Of a stretch of DNA of 64,000 nucleotides, positions 8,648 through 17,927 are shown in pieces (the first letter of the stretch is position 1; each line of letters opens with the position of its first letter). Both the position numbers and the translations under genes were made by a program. The notes beneath the pieces are model-generated. The model was not told where the DNA came from, ran no database searches, and saw nothing but the letters and a program-made list of their open reading frames with translations. This stretch comes from Methylosinus trichosporium OB3b (GTDB taxonomy: Bacteria > Pseudomonadota > Alphaproteobacteria > Rhizobiales > Beijerinckiaceae): positions 4,116,001 to 4,180,000 of the forward strand of contig NZ_CP023737.1 in assembly GCF_002752655.1 (NCBI RefSeq), written 5' to 3'.

Positions 8648-9649
8648 ATGAATGATCCATCGCATCACCCCGCTCACGAGCCCGGCGTGGTGGCCGCCGC
8701 CGTCTACGCCAGCGGCAAGCGATTGCAGGATATCGACATCGACGCCGCCGGCGCCTTCGCGGCGCAGCCGGGGAATGTGGTGTGGATCGGGCTGCACGAG
8801 CCTTCGCTGGCGCTGCTCGCGCGCGTGCAGCGCCAGTTCGGGCTGCATCCGCTCGCCATCGAGGACGCCGGCAAGGCGCATCAATATCCCAAGCTCGAGC
8901 AATATGGAGACGGGCTGTTCATCGTCGCGCGCACGGCGCAGATGGAGAATGGCCGCATCGCCTTCGGCGAGACGCATCTCTTCGTCGGCAAGGGCTATGT
9001 GCTGTCGATCCGCCACGGCGCCTCGCGCTCCTACGCGCAGGTGCGCGAGCGCTGTGAGGCGGCGCCGCACGGCCTCTCCGAGGGCGAGGACTATATCGTC
9101 TACGCCATTCTCGATTTCATCGTCGACGATTATTTCCCCGTGCTCGCGACGATCAACTCCGAGGTCGAGGCGATCGAGGACGCCATTCTGGAGCACACGC
9201 CGGGGCGCGCCCAAATCGATCGGCTCTACACGCTGCGCCGCGATCTGCTGCGGCTCGGCAACGCCGTCGCGCCGCTCGTCGACGTCTGCCAGCGGCTCGA
9301 GCATACGCAAGTCATGGCGATCGATCCGGCCATGCAGCCGCATTTCCGCGACGTGACCGACCATATTCGCCGCGTGCGCGAATCGATCGACACCTTGCGC
9401 GAGGTGCTGGCCTTCGCCTTCGAGGCGAGCCTGATGAACGGCCAGATGCAGCAGACCGAGATCGCCCGGCGGCTCGCGGCCTGGGCGGCCATTCTCGCCG
9501 TGCCGACGGCGATCGCCGGCATTTATGGGATGAATTTCGAGCATATGCCGGAGCTGAAATGGCGCTTCGGCTATTTTTACATCCTGGGCGCGATCACGGG
9601 GACATGCGCGTTTCTCTATTGGCGGTTCCGCCGCAACGGGTGGCTGTGA
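8648..9649 (+). CDS. corA: CorA-family magnesium/divalent cation transporter
   Basis: Pentameric inner-membrane channel for Mg2+ or related ions. About 333 residues: a long acidic/alpha-beta cytoplasmic domain, a long helix region (residues about 160-270), then two C-terminal transmembrane segments. The diagnostic loop after the first one reads YGMNF, containing the GMN selectivity motif; the second membrane segment is YFYILGAITGTCAFLYW. Start ATG 8648 gives the usual family length; the frame is open to 8603. The short basic C-terminus RFRRNGWL fits cytoplasmic placement. Whether it carries Mg2+, Co2+ or Zn2+ cannot be decided from sequence. An intergenic palindrome follows directly. Confidence 0.92.
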   Translation: MNDPSHHPAHEPGVVAAAVYASGKRLQDIDIDAAGAFAAQPGNVVWIGLHEPSLALLARVQRQFGLHPLAIEDAGKAHQYPKLEQYGDGLFIVARTAQMENGRIAFGETHLFVGKGYVLSIRHGASRSYAQVRERCEAAPHGLSEGEDYIVYAILDFIVDDYFPVLATINSEVEAIEDAILEHTPGRAQIDRLYTLRRDLLRLGNAVAPLVDVCQRLEHTQVMAIDPAMQPHFRDVTDHIRRVRESIDTLREVLAFAFEASLMNGQMQQTEIARRLAAWAAILAVPTAIAGIYGMNFEHMPELKWRFGYFYILGAITGTCAFLYWRFRRNGWL

Positions 9650-9656
9650 GGCTCGC

Positions 9657-9740
9657 CGTCATCGCGAGGAGCGCAGCGACGAAGCGATCCAGGGGCCGCC
9701 CCACGGCTCTGGATTGCTTCGCCTTCGGCTCGCAATGACG
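9657..9740. repeat. Dispersed palindromic repeat, CGTCAT-GCGAG family, copy 1
   Basis: Imperfect inverted repeat whose arms begin CGTCATCGCGAG and end CTCGCAATGACG, with CTGGATTGCTTCG in the right arm. Related copies occur at 23634-23712, 23750-23849 and 31539-31621. It fills the gap between two convergent genes (corA and grpE) and may act as a transcription end. Confidence 0.85.
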
Positions 9741-9756
9741 GGGGGAGCGTCGGCGA

Positions 9757-10335
9757 TCACCCCTTGGGTCCGCCGCGAGCGACGCCGACCTTGGCCGGGC
9801 GGAGCACGCGCTCGCCGATCAGATAGCCGGGCTCGACCACTTGCGCGACCGTGCCATTGGGCACGCTCTCGTCGGGGATTTCGAACAGCGCCTCGTGCTG
9901 ATTGGGGTCGAAGCGCTGGCCCTTGGCCTCGATGCGCTTGACGCCGAAACGGCCGAGCCGGGACAGGAAGTCACGCTCGGTGAGCTCCATGCCCTCGATC
10001 AGCGTGACGACGCTCTGGTCCAGAGTCTCCCGCGCGCCGACCGGCACGCTCTCGACCGCGCGGCGCAGATTATCGGCGAAGGTCAGCATTTCGCGCGCGA
10101 AATTGGCGACGCCATAGACCTTGGCGTCGGCGACCTCCTTCTCGGTCCGCCGTCGCATATTCTCCATATCGGCGAGCGTGCGCAGCAGCTTGTCCTTCAG
10201 GCCGGCCGCTTCCGCCCTCAGCGCCTCCAGCTCGGACCCGGCCTCGGCCGCCGTCTCCGCCGGCGCCTCGGCCTCGCCCGCCAGCGGCGGGACCTCTCCG
10301 GGCGGCGTGGTCTCGGTCTTCTTATCTTCGCTCAT
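9757..10335 (-). CDS. grpE: GrpE, nucleotide exchange factor of DnaK
   Basis: Heat-shock cochaperone that releases ADP from DnaK. About 192 residues starting at MSEDKK. An acidic, disordered N-terminus with Ala/Glu-rich stretches leads into the long coiled-coil ([21 protein letters not shown]), then the four-helix and beta domains with the conserved phrase [13 protein letters not shown] and, near the end, [21 protein letters not shown], typical of GrpE. dnaK and hrcA are not inside the window. It is divergent from pepN. Confidence 0.96.
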   Translation of the reverse strand: MSEDKKTETTPPGEVPPLAGEAEAPAETAAEAGSELEALRAEAAGLKDKLLRTLADMENMRRRTEKEVADAKVYGVANFAREMLTFADNLRRAVESVPVGARETLDQSVVTLIEGMELTERDFLSRLGRFGVKRIEAKGQRFDPNQHEALFEIPDESVPNGTVAQVVEPGYLIGERVLRPAKVGVARGGPKG

Positions 10336-10464
10336 GATCTCTTCCATTGGCGTGAAACGTCCCCGATATCAGGGCGCCGACCCGCAAAATCAAGTCGGAG
10401 CCGCGCCACCATCGTTGCGCGGGACGGCGCCCCGGGTGTAGGGGTTGATGAACTTCGAGGTCCC

Positions 10465-13104
10465 ATGCGCAATCCACCGCCCCAGGGCATTCGTCTCGCC
10501 GATTATCGGCCGCCGGATTTCCTCATCGACTCGGTCGATCTCGATATTTCGCTGCATCGCAGCAAGACGCGAGTCGTCTCGCGGCTGGCGATTCGCCGCA
10601 ATCCGAAAGGACGCCCCGGCGCCGAGCTGACGCTCGACGGCGACGGGCTGGTCCTGCGCCGCCTGCTGCTCGACGGCGCCAGCGTCGCGGCCGAGGCGAC
10701 GCCGGACGCGCTGACGCTGCACGCGACGCCCGACGCGCCCTTCGTGCTGGAGATCGAGACCGAGGTCGACCCCGCCGCCAACACCCAGCTCTCCGGGCTC
10801 TATCGCTCGGGCTCGGCCTATTGCACGCAATGCGAGGCCGAGGGCTTTCGCCGCATCACCTATTTCCTCGACCGTCCCGATGTGCTCAGCGTCTTCACGA
10901 CGCGCATCGAGGCCGATGTCGCCGAGGCGCCGGTTCTGCTCGGCAATGGCAACCGCATCGACGCGGGCGCGCTCGAGGGCGGCCGGCATTTCGCGCTCTG
11001 GCGCGATCCCTTCCCCAAGCCGAGCTATCTCTTCGCGCTCGTCGGCGGCGATCTTAGCCATATTTCCGAGCGCTTCGCCACGCGCTCGGGCCGCATGGTC
11101 GATCTTGCGATCTATGTCGAGCACGGCAAGGAGAAATACGCGTCCTACGCCATGGATTCTCTCATTCGCTCCATGCGCTGGGACGAGGAGGTCTTCGGCC
11201 GCGAATATGATCTCGATGTGTTCAACATCGTCGCCGTCTCCGATTTCAACATGGGGGCGATGGAGAACAAGGGCCTCAACATCTTCAACGACAAATATGT
11301 GCTGGCCTCGCCCGAGACCGCGACCGACGGCGACTACGCCGGCGTCGAATCGGTGATCGCGCATGAATATTTCCACAATTGGACCGGCAATCGCATCACC
11401 TGCCGCGACTGGTTCCAGCTGTGCCTGAAGGAGGGCCTCACCGTCTTCCGCGACCAGGAGTTCTCGGCCGACCAGCGCTCGCGCGCGGTCAAGCGCATTT
11501 CCGACGTGCGCGGCCTGCGCCTGCAGCAGTTCCCGGAGGACGCGGGGCCGCTCGCCCATTCGGTGCGGCCCAATATCTATCACGAGATCAACAACTTCTA
11601 CACGGCGACCGTCTATGAGAAGGGCGCCGAGATCATCCGCATGCTGAAGACGCTGATCGGCGCCGATGATTTCGCCAAAGGCATGACGCTCTATTTCGAC
11701 CGTTTCGACGGAACGGCGGCGACGATCGAGGATTTCCTCTCCTGCTTCGCCGAGGCTTCGGGGCGCGACCTCTCACAGTTCTCGCTCTGGTACGAGCAGG
11801 CCGGCACGCCGCTCGTCACCGTCGAAAGCGACTATGACGCCGCGGCGAAGCGGCTGACGCTCAGCTTCGAGCAATCGACGCCGGCGACGCCCGGGCAGAG
11901 CGAGAAGAAGCCTTTCGTCATTCCGCTGGCGCTCGGCCTCATCGGCGAGAATGGCGACGAGATTCCGCTCGTCTCGCGCGAGGCCGGCGCGCAGGAATGC
12001 GAGCGCGGGCTGATCGAGCTCACGACGCAAAAGCGCGTCGTCGCCTTCGAGAATGTCGGCTCGCATCCGGTGGTCTCGCTGCTGCGCGGCTTTTCCGCGC
12101 CGGTGCGGCTCGCGCCGCCGCAAGCGGCCGAGGATCTGCAGCGGCTGCTCGCGCACGACAGCGACCCGTTCAATCGCTGGCAGGCGGCGCAGAGCCTCGC
12201 CCTGCGCTCGATCTTCGCGCGCATAGAGGCGGCGCGAGGCGGCCCGGCGGCCGAGGCCGACGGCCCCTTCTTCGATGCGCTCGGCCGGCTGGTCGAGGCG
12301 CCGGAGCGCGATCCGAGCCTCGTCGCGCAGGCGCTGTCGCTGCCCTCCGATATCGATATCGCCCGCGAGATCGGCCGCGACGTCGATCCGGATGTGATCT
12401 TCTCCGCCCGCTCGGGGCTGCGCCGCGATCTCGGCCGCCGTCTGTCCGCCGCGCTCGCCGACGCGCGCGCGCGGCTCGTCCCGGCCGAAGGCTTCTCGCC
12501 CGACGCCGGGAGCGCAGGCCGCCGCGCGCTGCGCAACGCCGCCCTGGACCTCATCGCCGCCGGCGATCCGGGGCAGGGCGGGGCGCTGGCCGAGCGGCAA
12601 TTCGGCGAAGCGACGAATATGACCGACCGGCTCGCGGCGCTCTCGACCCTGTCGCTGCTGCCGGGCGAAGCGCGGGAGGCGGCTTTCGAGGCCTTCTATG
12701 CGCGCTACGCCGGCGATCACCTCGTGCTCGACAAATGGTTCGCGCTGCAATCGACAATCCCCGAGGCGGAGACGACGAAGCGCGTCGCGCAGCTGATGGA
12801 GCATAAGGATTTCTCGCTCGCCAATCCCAATCGGGTGCGGGCGGTGGTCGGGGCCTTCGCCAATGGCAATCCGACGCGCTTCCACGCGCTCGACGGCTCG
12901 GGCTATGATCTGCTGGCGAGCGTGGTGCTGGAGCTCGATCCGAAGAATCCGCAGCTCGCGGCGCGGCTCCTGTCGGCGCTGCGCTCCTGGCGCTCGCTGG
13001 AGGAGCGTCGCCGCAAGCTGGCCGAAGCGACCTTGCGCCGCGTCCTGGCGGCTCCGGCGCTCTCGGCCGATGTGTCGGACATTGCGACGCGCGCTTTGGG
13101 GTGA
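10465..13104 (+). CDS. pepN: Aminopeptidase N (M1 family zinc metallopeptidase)
   Basis: Cytoplasmic zinc exopeptidase that removes N-terminal residues from peptides. About 879 residues, close to the 870 of the Escherichia coli protein. The exopeptidase motif GAMEN is in MGAMENKGLNIFNDKY and the zinc site HEYFHNWTGNR supplies two His and the catalytic Glu, with the third ligand Glu in LKEGLTVFRDQEF. The N-terminal beta domain precedes these and a large helical C-terminal domain (residues about 550-879) follows. ATG 10465 was chosen because conserved sequence (GIRLADYRPPDF) begins there; the frame is open far upstream over grpE, which is a shadow. Confidence 0.96.
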   Translation: MRNPPPQGIRLADYRPPDFLIDSVDLDISLHRSKTRVVSRLAIRRNPKGRPGAELTLDGDGLVLRRLLLDGASVAAEATPDALTLHATPDAPFVLEIETEVDPAANTQLSGLYRSGSAYCTQCEAEGFRRITYFLDRPDVLSVFTTRIEADVAEAPVLLGNGNRIDAGALEGGRHFALWRDPFPKPSYLFALVGGDLSHISERFATRSGRMVDLAIYVEHGKEKYASYAMDSLIRSMRWDEEVFGREYDLDVFNIVAVSDFNMGAMENKGLNIFNDKYVLASPETATDGDYAGVESVIAHEYFHNWTGNRITCRDWFQLCLKEGLTVFRDQEFSADQRSRAVKRISDVRGLRLQQFPEDAGPLAHSVRPNIYHEINNFYTATVYEKGAEIIRMLKTLIGADDFAKGMTLYFDRFDGTAATIEDFLSCFAEASGRDLSQFSLWYEQAGTPLVTVESDYDAAAKRLTLSFEQSTPATPGQSEKKPFVIPLALGLIGENGDEIPLVSREAGAQECERGLIELTTQKRVVAFENVGSHPVVSLLRGFSAPVRLAPPQAAEDLQRLLAHDSDPFNRWQAAQSLALRSIFARIEAARGGPAAEADGPFFDALGRLVEAPERDPSLVAQALSLPSDIDIAREIGRDVDPDVIFSARSGLRRDLGRRLSAALADARARLVPAEGFSPDAGSAGRRALRNAALDLIAAGDPGQGGALAERQFGEATNMTDRLAALSTLSLLPGEAREAAFEAFYARYAGDHLVLDKWFALQSTIPEAETTKRVAQLMEHKDFSLANPNRVRAVVGAFANGNPTRFHALDGSGYDLLASVVLELDPKNPQLAARLLSALRSWRSLEERRRKLAEATLRRVLAAPALSADVSDIATRALG

Positions 13105-13186
13105 GGGCGGTTTCGCGGCGTCGCGATCTCAGCCGATCCCGTAAAGTGACCCGACGAGCCCCGGCGCCTACGATCCGGAACCCAAA

Positions 13187-14272
13187 ATGTCCCATAACAG
13201 TCTCGGCCATCTCTTCCGCATCACCACTTTCGGCGAGAGCCATGGGCCGGCGCTCGGCGTCGTCGTCGACGGTTGTCCGCCGGGGCTGGAGCTGACGGAA
13301 GCGGAGATTCAGGGCTTTCTCGATAAGCGCCGGCCTGGCCAGTCGCGCTTCACCACGCAGCGGCAGGAGCCGGATGCGGTGAAGATCCTCTCGGGCGTGT
13401 TCGCCGATTCCTCGGGACGGCAGGTGACGACGGGAACGCCGATCGCGCTTCTCATCGAGAACACGGATCAGCGCTCGAAGGATTATGGCGAAATCGCCGA
13501 CAAATATCGACCCGGCCACGCCGATTACGCCTATGACGCCAAATATGGAATTCGCGACTATCGCGGCGGCGGCCGTTCCTCGGCGCGCGAGACCGCGGCG
13601 CGGGTCGCCGCGGGCGCGGTGGCGCGCAAGGTGGTCGCCGGCGTCACGATCCGCGGCGCTTTGGTGCAGATGGGGCCGCACAAGATCGACCGCGCGCGTT
13701 TCGACTGGGCGGAAGTCGACAGAAACCCGCTGTTCTGTCCAGACGCCGAGGCGGCGAGCCGCTGGGCCGATTATCTCGACGGCGTGCGCAAATCCGGCTC
13801 CTCGATCGGCGCGGTGATCGAGGTGGTCGCCGAGGGCGTCCCCGCCGGCTGGGGCGCGCCGATCTATGGCAAGCTCGACGCCGATCTCGCCGCGGCCTTC
13901 ATGTCGATCAACGCCGTGAAGGGCGTCGAGATCGGCGCCGGCTTCGCGGCGGCCGCGCTTTCGGGCGAGGACAACGCCGACGAGATGCGCGCCGGGGCGG
14001 ACGGAAAGCCGCTGTTCCTCTCCAATCAGGCCGGCGGCGTGCTCGGCGGCATCTCGACCGGCCAGGAGATCGTCGCGCGTTTCGCGGTGAAGCCGACCTC
14101 CTCGATCCTGACGCCGCGCCGCACCATCGACCGCAGCGGCCAGGAGACGGAGATCGTCACCAAGGGCCGCCACGACCCCTGCGTCGGCATTCGCGCCGTG
14201 CCGGTGGGCGAGGCGATGATGGCCATCGTGCTGGCCGATCATTTTCTGCGCCACCGGGGGCAGGTGGGATAG
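13187..14272 (+). CDS. aroC: Chorismate synthase
   Basis: Last enzyme of the shikimate pathway, converting 5-enolpyruvylshikimate 3-phosphate to chorismate with reduced FMN. 361 residues, the normal bacterial length. Family signatures are present: [10 protein letters not shown] near residue 17, a [12 protein letters not shown] stretch, [20 protein letters not shown] near 125, and the C-terminal [15 protein letters not shown]. It follows pepN on the same strand after 82 bases. A long palindrome just past the stop may end transcription. Confidence 0.97.
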   Translation: MSHNSLGHLFRITTFGESHGPALGVVVDGCPPGLELTEAEIQGFLDKRRPGQSRFTTQRQEPDAVKILSGVFADSSGRQVTTGTPIALLIENTDQRSKDYGEIADKYRPGHADYAYDAKYGIRDYRGGGRSSARETAARVAAGAVARKVVAGVTIRGALVQMGPHKIDRARFDWAEVDRNPLFCPDAEAASRWADYLDGVRKSGSSIGAVIEVVAEGVPAGWGAPIYGKLDADLAAAFMSINAVKGVEIGAGFAAAALSGEDNADEMRAGADGKPLFLSNQAGGVLGGISTGQEIVARFAVKPTSSILTPRRTIDRSGQETEIVTKGRHDPCVGIRAVPVGEAMMAIVLADHFLRHRGQVG

Positions 14273-14318
14273 CGAGTTGTTTCGGGCCAGTGGCGTGTTC
14301 AGCTGTTTGACGGGAGGT

Positions 14319-14387
14319 AAAGAGCGAGCCTGAAGGCTCGCGGTCCAAGCCCGGTCCCCGGACCGCGAGCCTTCAGGCTCGCTCTTT
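14319..14387. repeat. Long perfect palindrome after aroC, GAGCGAGCC family, likely bidirectional terminator
   Basis: Two perfect 28-base arms (14319-14346 and 14360-14387) flank a 13-base loop. The arms read AAAGAGCGAGCCTGAAGGCT and onward; the stem ends in CTCTTT on the plus strand and likewise on the minus strand. Related, less perfect copies are at 22441-22506 and 45970-46028. It lies about 45 bases after aroC. Confidence 0.88.
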
Positions 14388-14503
14388 CAATCTCATTATC
14401 GTTCTCTCGCGGGGCGCGCGGCGAGACTTCGCGAGGACGGCACGGCCGTTGCTATCTCGCTTCCCGGAACGACATTTCGTCGGTCGGGGGAGTATAAGCG
14501 ACA

Positions 14504-15643
14504 ATGAGCCCGTTTCTCTGCGCTCACGCCGGCGATCCCGATTGGGGAAACGCCCTGCGCTCCTGCATCGAGCAGATCGGCGCCGGGCTGCGCGACGACC
14601 GTCGGCCCAATCTCGGCTGGTGCTATCTCTCAGATTATTACACTCCCGCCGCAGCGAGCATTCTGGCGGCGCTGAAGCAGCAATGGCCGGGCGTGCATTG
14701 GGTCGGGACGGTGGGGGTCGGCGTCGCTGCCGATGCGACCGAATATTTCGACACGCCGGCCATGGCGCTGATGATGGGCGAATTGCCGCCGGCCTCGTTC
14801 CGGATCTTCAGCGAGGCGGCTCCCTGGGACGGCTTCGACGCCTTCACCGCGCTCGTCCATGCCGACGGCGCCACGCCCGATCTGCAGGAAAAGCTGAAGG
14901 CGTTGAGCGACAACACCCCGACCGGCTATTTATTCGGCGGCCTCTCCTCGGCGCGCAATCAGCATTTGTGCTTTGCCGACGAGCCTCTGACCGGCGGCGT
15001 GTCCGGCGTCGCCTTCGGGCCGGATGCGCCGGTGATCTCCCGCCTCACGCAGGGCTGCCAGCCGATCGGGCCCCGGCGAACCGTCACGAGGGCGGAGGGC
15101 AATTATCTCGTCACGCTCGACAATCGCCGGGCGCTCGACTGCGTGCTCGAGGATCTCGGCCTCGACTCGGAGGTTTCCGACGACGCGCTCGGGCAGGCGC
15201 TGGCGCAGACGCTCGTCGGCATCGTCGCCGTCGGCGAGGATGCGGCCGCCAAGCCCGGCCAATTCGGCGCCAACACCGAGGTGCGCCACATCGTCGGCGT
15301 CGGCCGCAAGGCCGGGCTGCTGGTCGTTCCCGAGCGGCTTCAGAATGGCGCGCAGCTCGCCTTCTGCAAGCGCAACGTCGAGGCGGCGCGCAATGATCTG
15401 CTGCGCATCGTCGCCGAGGTGCGCGCGCAAGCGGAACGCGCCGGCGGCATGCGCGGCGCGCTCTATGTCAGCTGCTCCGGCCGCGGCGGGCCGCATTTCG
15501 GCGCGCCCAACGCCGAATTCGAGATGGTTCGCGAAGCGCTGGGTCCGACGCCGCTGATTGGCTTTTTCGCCGGCGGCGAGATCGCGCGCCACCATCTCTA
15601 CGGTTATACAGGCGTGCTGACGGTGTTCGTCGGCGCCGCCTGA
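14504..15643 (+). CDS. FIST domain protein (FIST_N plus FIST_C)
   Basis: Predicted small-ligand sensory protein. The FIST domain is known from signal transduction proteins and was proposed to bind amino acids or similar small molecules. 379 residues, fully soluble, no signal peptide. The N-terminal half has the phrase WVGTVGVGVAADATEYFDTP, and the C-terminal half ends with LYVSCSGRGGPHFG and PLIGFFAGGEIAR, which are typical of the FIST_C region. No kinase or cyclase domain is fused, so it would act alone or with a partner. An aldo/keto reductase gene follows after 11 bases, so the two are probably cotranscribed. Confidence 0.85.
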   Translation: MSPFLCAHAGDPDWGNALRSCIEQIGAGLRDDRRPNLGWCYLSDYYTPAAASILAALKQQWPGVHWVGTVGVGVAADATEYFDTPAMALMMGELPPASFRIFSEAAPWDGFDAFTALVHADGATPDLQEKLKALSDNTPTGYLFGGLSSARNQHLCFADEPLTGGVSGVAFGPDAPVISRLTQGCQPIGPRRTVTRAEGNYLVTLDNRRALDCVLEDLGLDSEVSDDALGQALAQTLVGIVAVGEDAAAKPGQFGANTEVRHIVGVGRKAGLLVVPERLQNGAQLAFCKRNVEAARNDLLRIVAEVRAQAERAGGMRGALYVSCSGRGGPHFGAPNAEFEMVREALGPTPLIGFFAGGEIARHHLYGYTGVLTVFVGAA

Positions 15644-15654
15644 GGGAAACGAGA

Positions 15655-16533
15655 ATGACCGCAACCGCGCCGGAGGGCGTCGACGATTCGCACATCGTCT
15701 CGGCGCGCGGCGTCGTCATGCCGCGGCTGATCTATGGCACGGCCTGGAAGAAGGAGCGCACCGCGTCCCTGGTGGAGCAGGCGCTGCGCGCGGGCTTTCG
15801 CGGCGTCGACACCGCCTGCCAGCCCAAGCATTATCACGAGCCCGGCGTGGGGGAGGGGCTCGCTGCGCTCTTCGCCGAAGGGCTCTCGCGCTCGGACATC
15901 TATCTCCAGACCAAATTCACGCCGCTGCCGGGACAGGACCCGGAGAACGTTCCCTATGACGCCGCCGCCGCCATCGGCGCGCAGGTGCGCCAGTCCTTCG
16001 CGGCGTCGCTGCGCAATTTGCGCGTCGATCGTCTCGACGGCCTCGTCCTCCATTCGCCCTATGTCGAGAACGCCGACACGCTCGAGGCGTGGCGGGCGAT
16101 GGAGAGCCTGTGCGACTCGGGCGGCGTTCGCCAGCTCGGCATCAGCAATATCTACGAGCCGAGCCGGCTGGAATGGCTCTGCGGCGCCGCGCGGATCGCG
16201 CCCTCGCTGGTGCAGAACCGCTTCCACGCCAAGACCGGCTATGACCGCGAGCTGCGCGCCATCTGCCGCGAGCGCGGCATTCTCTATCAGAGTTTTTGGA
16301 CGCTGACCGCCAATGACGCCGTCCTCGCTCATGCGCGCATGAAGGAGCTCGCCGAAGCTTATGGGCGAAGCCCGGCGGAGTTGTTCTTCCGTTATCTGAC
16401 GCAGCAGGACATCATCTGCCTGATCGGCTCCTCGTCGCAGGAGCATATGCGTCAGGATCTTTCCATCTTCGACTTCCGCCTGACGCCGGCGGAATGCGAG
16501 GAGGTGGGAGCAATGCTGGCGCCGGTCGCCTGA
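15655..16533 (+). CDS. Aldo/keto reductase family oxidoreductase
   Basis: NAD(P)H-dependent carbonyl reductase of the (beta/alpha)8 barrel family. The catalytic set can be read as Asp in GVDTACQPKHYHEPGVGE with the nearby Tyr, Lys in YLQTKFTPLPG and His in DGLVLHSPYV. The Asp-Tyr spacing is wider than in the classical DTAxxY motif, which fits the divergent subgroup with DTACQPKHY. 292 residues. The cofactor-binding end is near ICLIGSSSQEHMRQDL. It is flanked at short distance by the FIST gene and the HDAC-family gene, suggesting one transcript. Substrate unknown. Confidence 0.87.
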   Translation: MTATAPEGVDDSHIVSARGVVMPRLIYGTAWKKERTASLVEQALRAGFRGVDTACQPKHYHEPGVGEGLAALFAEGLSRSDIYLQTKFTPLPGQDPENVPYDAAAAIGAQVRQSFAASLRNLRVDRLDGLVLHSPYVENADTLEAWRAMESLCDSGGVRQLGISNIYEPSRLEWLCGAARIAPSLVQNRFHAKTGYDRELRAICRERGILYQSFWTLTANDAVLAHARMKELAEAYGRSPAELFFRYLTQQDIICLIGSSSQEHMRQDLSIFDFRLTPAECEEVGAMLAPVA

Positions 16534-16540
16534 CGGGATA

Positions 16541-17530
16541 ATGCTCACGCGTCGCGACTGCCTTCTCGGCGCCGCCGCTCTCGTCCTCCCTGCGCAAGCG
16601 CAGGGGGCGACGCTGCTGGTCTCGCATTTGTCGGGCCTCGCCCATGAGGTCGGCGCCGGCCGGCCCGACCAGCCCCAGCGGCTCGCCGCCATCGCCTCCG
16701 CGCTAGCGGCGCCGCGCTTCTCCGCGCTGCGGCGCGCCGAGGCGCCGGCCGCCGCGCGCGAGGCGATCCTGCGCGTCCACGCCCCGGCGCTGCTGGAGCG
16801 CCTCGAGCGCGCCGCCCCGCAGAGCGGGCTCGCGACGCTCGGGCCCGACATCGCCATGAGCCCGGGCACGCTGAAGGCGGCGCTCCACGCTGCAGGCGGC
16901 GCGGTGCTCGCCGTCGACGAGGTGATGCGCGGGGCGGCGACCAACGCCTTCGTCGCCATGCGTCCGCCCGGCCATCACGCGACGCGCGAGGCGGCCTTGG
17001 GCTTCTGCTTCTTGAACAACGCCGCCGTCGCCGCGCGTCACGCCCTGGCCGCGCATGGCGCCGAGCACGTCGCCATCGTCGATTTCGACGTGCATCACGG
17101 CAACGGCCTTCAGGAGATCTTCTGGGACGCGCGCGACGTCCTCTATTGCTCCACCCATCAAACGCCGCTCTATCCCGGCACGGGCGCGCGCAGCGAGCGT
17201 GGCGCGCATGACAATATCGTCAATGCGCCGCTCGCCAAGGGCGACGACGGCGCGCGCTTCGCCGAAGCTTGGCGCGAGATTCTACCTAGGGTCGACGCCT
17301 TTGCGCCGGACATCCTCCTCATTTGCGCCGGCTTCGACGGGCATCTGCATGACCCGCTCGGCGGGCTGCGCCTGCAGCGCCAGGACTTCGCCGAGCTGAC
17401 GCTGCGCCTCATGGAGATCGCGGCGCGCCGCTGCGGCGGGCGCATCGTGTCTCTGCTGGAGGGCGGCTATCGGCCGGAGGATCTCGCCGCTTGCGTCGCC
17501 GCTCATGTCGGCGCGCTGAGCGGCGCCTGA
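16541..17530 (+). CDS. Histone deacetylase/acetylpolyamine amidohydrolase family protein with Tat-like leader
   Basis: Zinc-dependent deacetylase fold (arginase/HDAC superfamily), related to AcuC and acetylpolyamine amidohydrolases. The active site is complete: PPGHHATREAALGFCFLNN, the zinc-binding DFDVHHGNG, and the third ligand in CAGFDGHLHDPLGG. What is odd is the start: MLTRRDCLLGAAALVLPAQA resembles a twin-arginine signal (TRR-x-x-L-L, hydrophobic core, AQA-type cleavage site), and the usual family N-terminus begins right after it (TLLVSHLSGLAHE). So the protein may be exported to the periplasm, which is unusual for this family. The start ATG 16541 has only a weak ribosome site. It lies eight bases after the reductase gene. 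Confidence 0.88.
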   Translation: MLTRRDCLLGAAALVLPAQAQGATLLVSHLSGLAHEVGAGRPDQPQRLAAIASALAAPRFSALRRAEAPAAAREAILRVHAPALLERLERAAPQSGLATLGPDIAMSPGTLKAALHAAGGAVLAVDEVMRGAATNAFVAMRPPGHHATREAALGFCFLNNAAVAARHALAAHGAEHVAIVDFDVHHGNGLQEIFWDARDVLYCSTHQTPLYPGTGARSERGAHDNIVNAPLAKGDDGARFAEAWREILPRVDAFAPDILLICAGFDGHLHDPLGGLRLQRQDFAELTLRLMEIAARRCGGRIVSLLEGGYRPEDLAACVAAHVGALSGA

Positions 17531-17614
17531 GGCCGCGATGTGCGCCGGCGCACAGCGGCGGCGCGGCGCTCGCGGCATCCTCCCGAGAGATCGAAACGAA
17601 GGGAGGACTGAGAC

Positions 17615-17917
17615 ATGGCGACCTATATGAGCACTTGCGACGCCCGCATGGTCGGCAAGCGCGCGCTGATCGGCGTCACCCGCGTCACCTCGCGTGGCGC
17701 TGTCATCCGGCAGATGTTCGGCACCATCGCCGCGATCGATGCGCAGAGCGTCGAGATCGAGCTCGAAGGCGCGGACGCCGGCAAGACGATTCGTCTTCCC
17801 TGCGAGCAGGGCTCGCTGAAGGACGCCGGCCCTGGCGATTATCTGCTGTGGGAGACGGGCGAGATTCTGTCCGATCCGGATTTCGTCGGCGCCTGGACGC
17901 TGCACGAGGCGGCCTGA
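17615..17917 (+). CDS. Small soluble protein of unknown function
   Basis: 100 residues with a strong ribosome site (GGGAGGA) ahead of ATG 17615. No signal peptide or membrane segment. It reads like a small beta-rich domain: VTRVTSRGAVIRQMFGTIAAI, then QSVEIELEGADAGKTIRLPC, then a conserved-looking DYLLWETGEILSDPDFVGAW. I do not recognise a family. It is 84 bases after the HDAC-family gene and converges on the phosphodiester glycosidase gene, 10 bases away. Confidence 0.7.
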   Translation: MATYMSTCDARMVGKRALIGVTRVTSRGAVIRQMFGTIAAIDAQSVEIELEGADAGKTIRLPCEQGSLKDAGPGDYLLWETGEILSDPDFVGAWTLHEAA

Positions 17918-17927
17918 GGGCGCGCGA

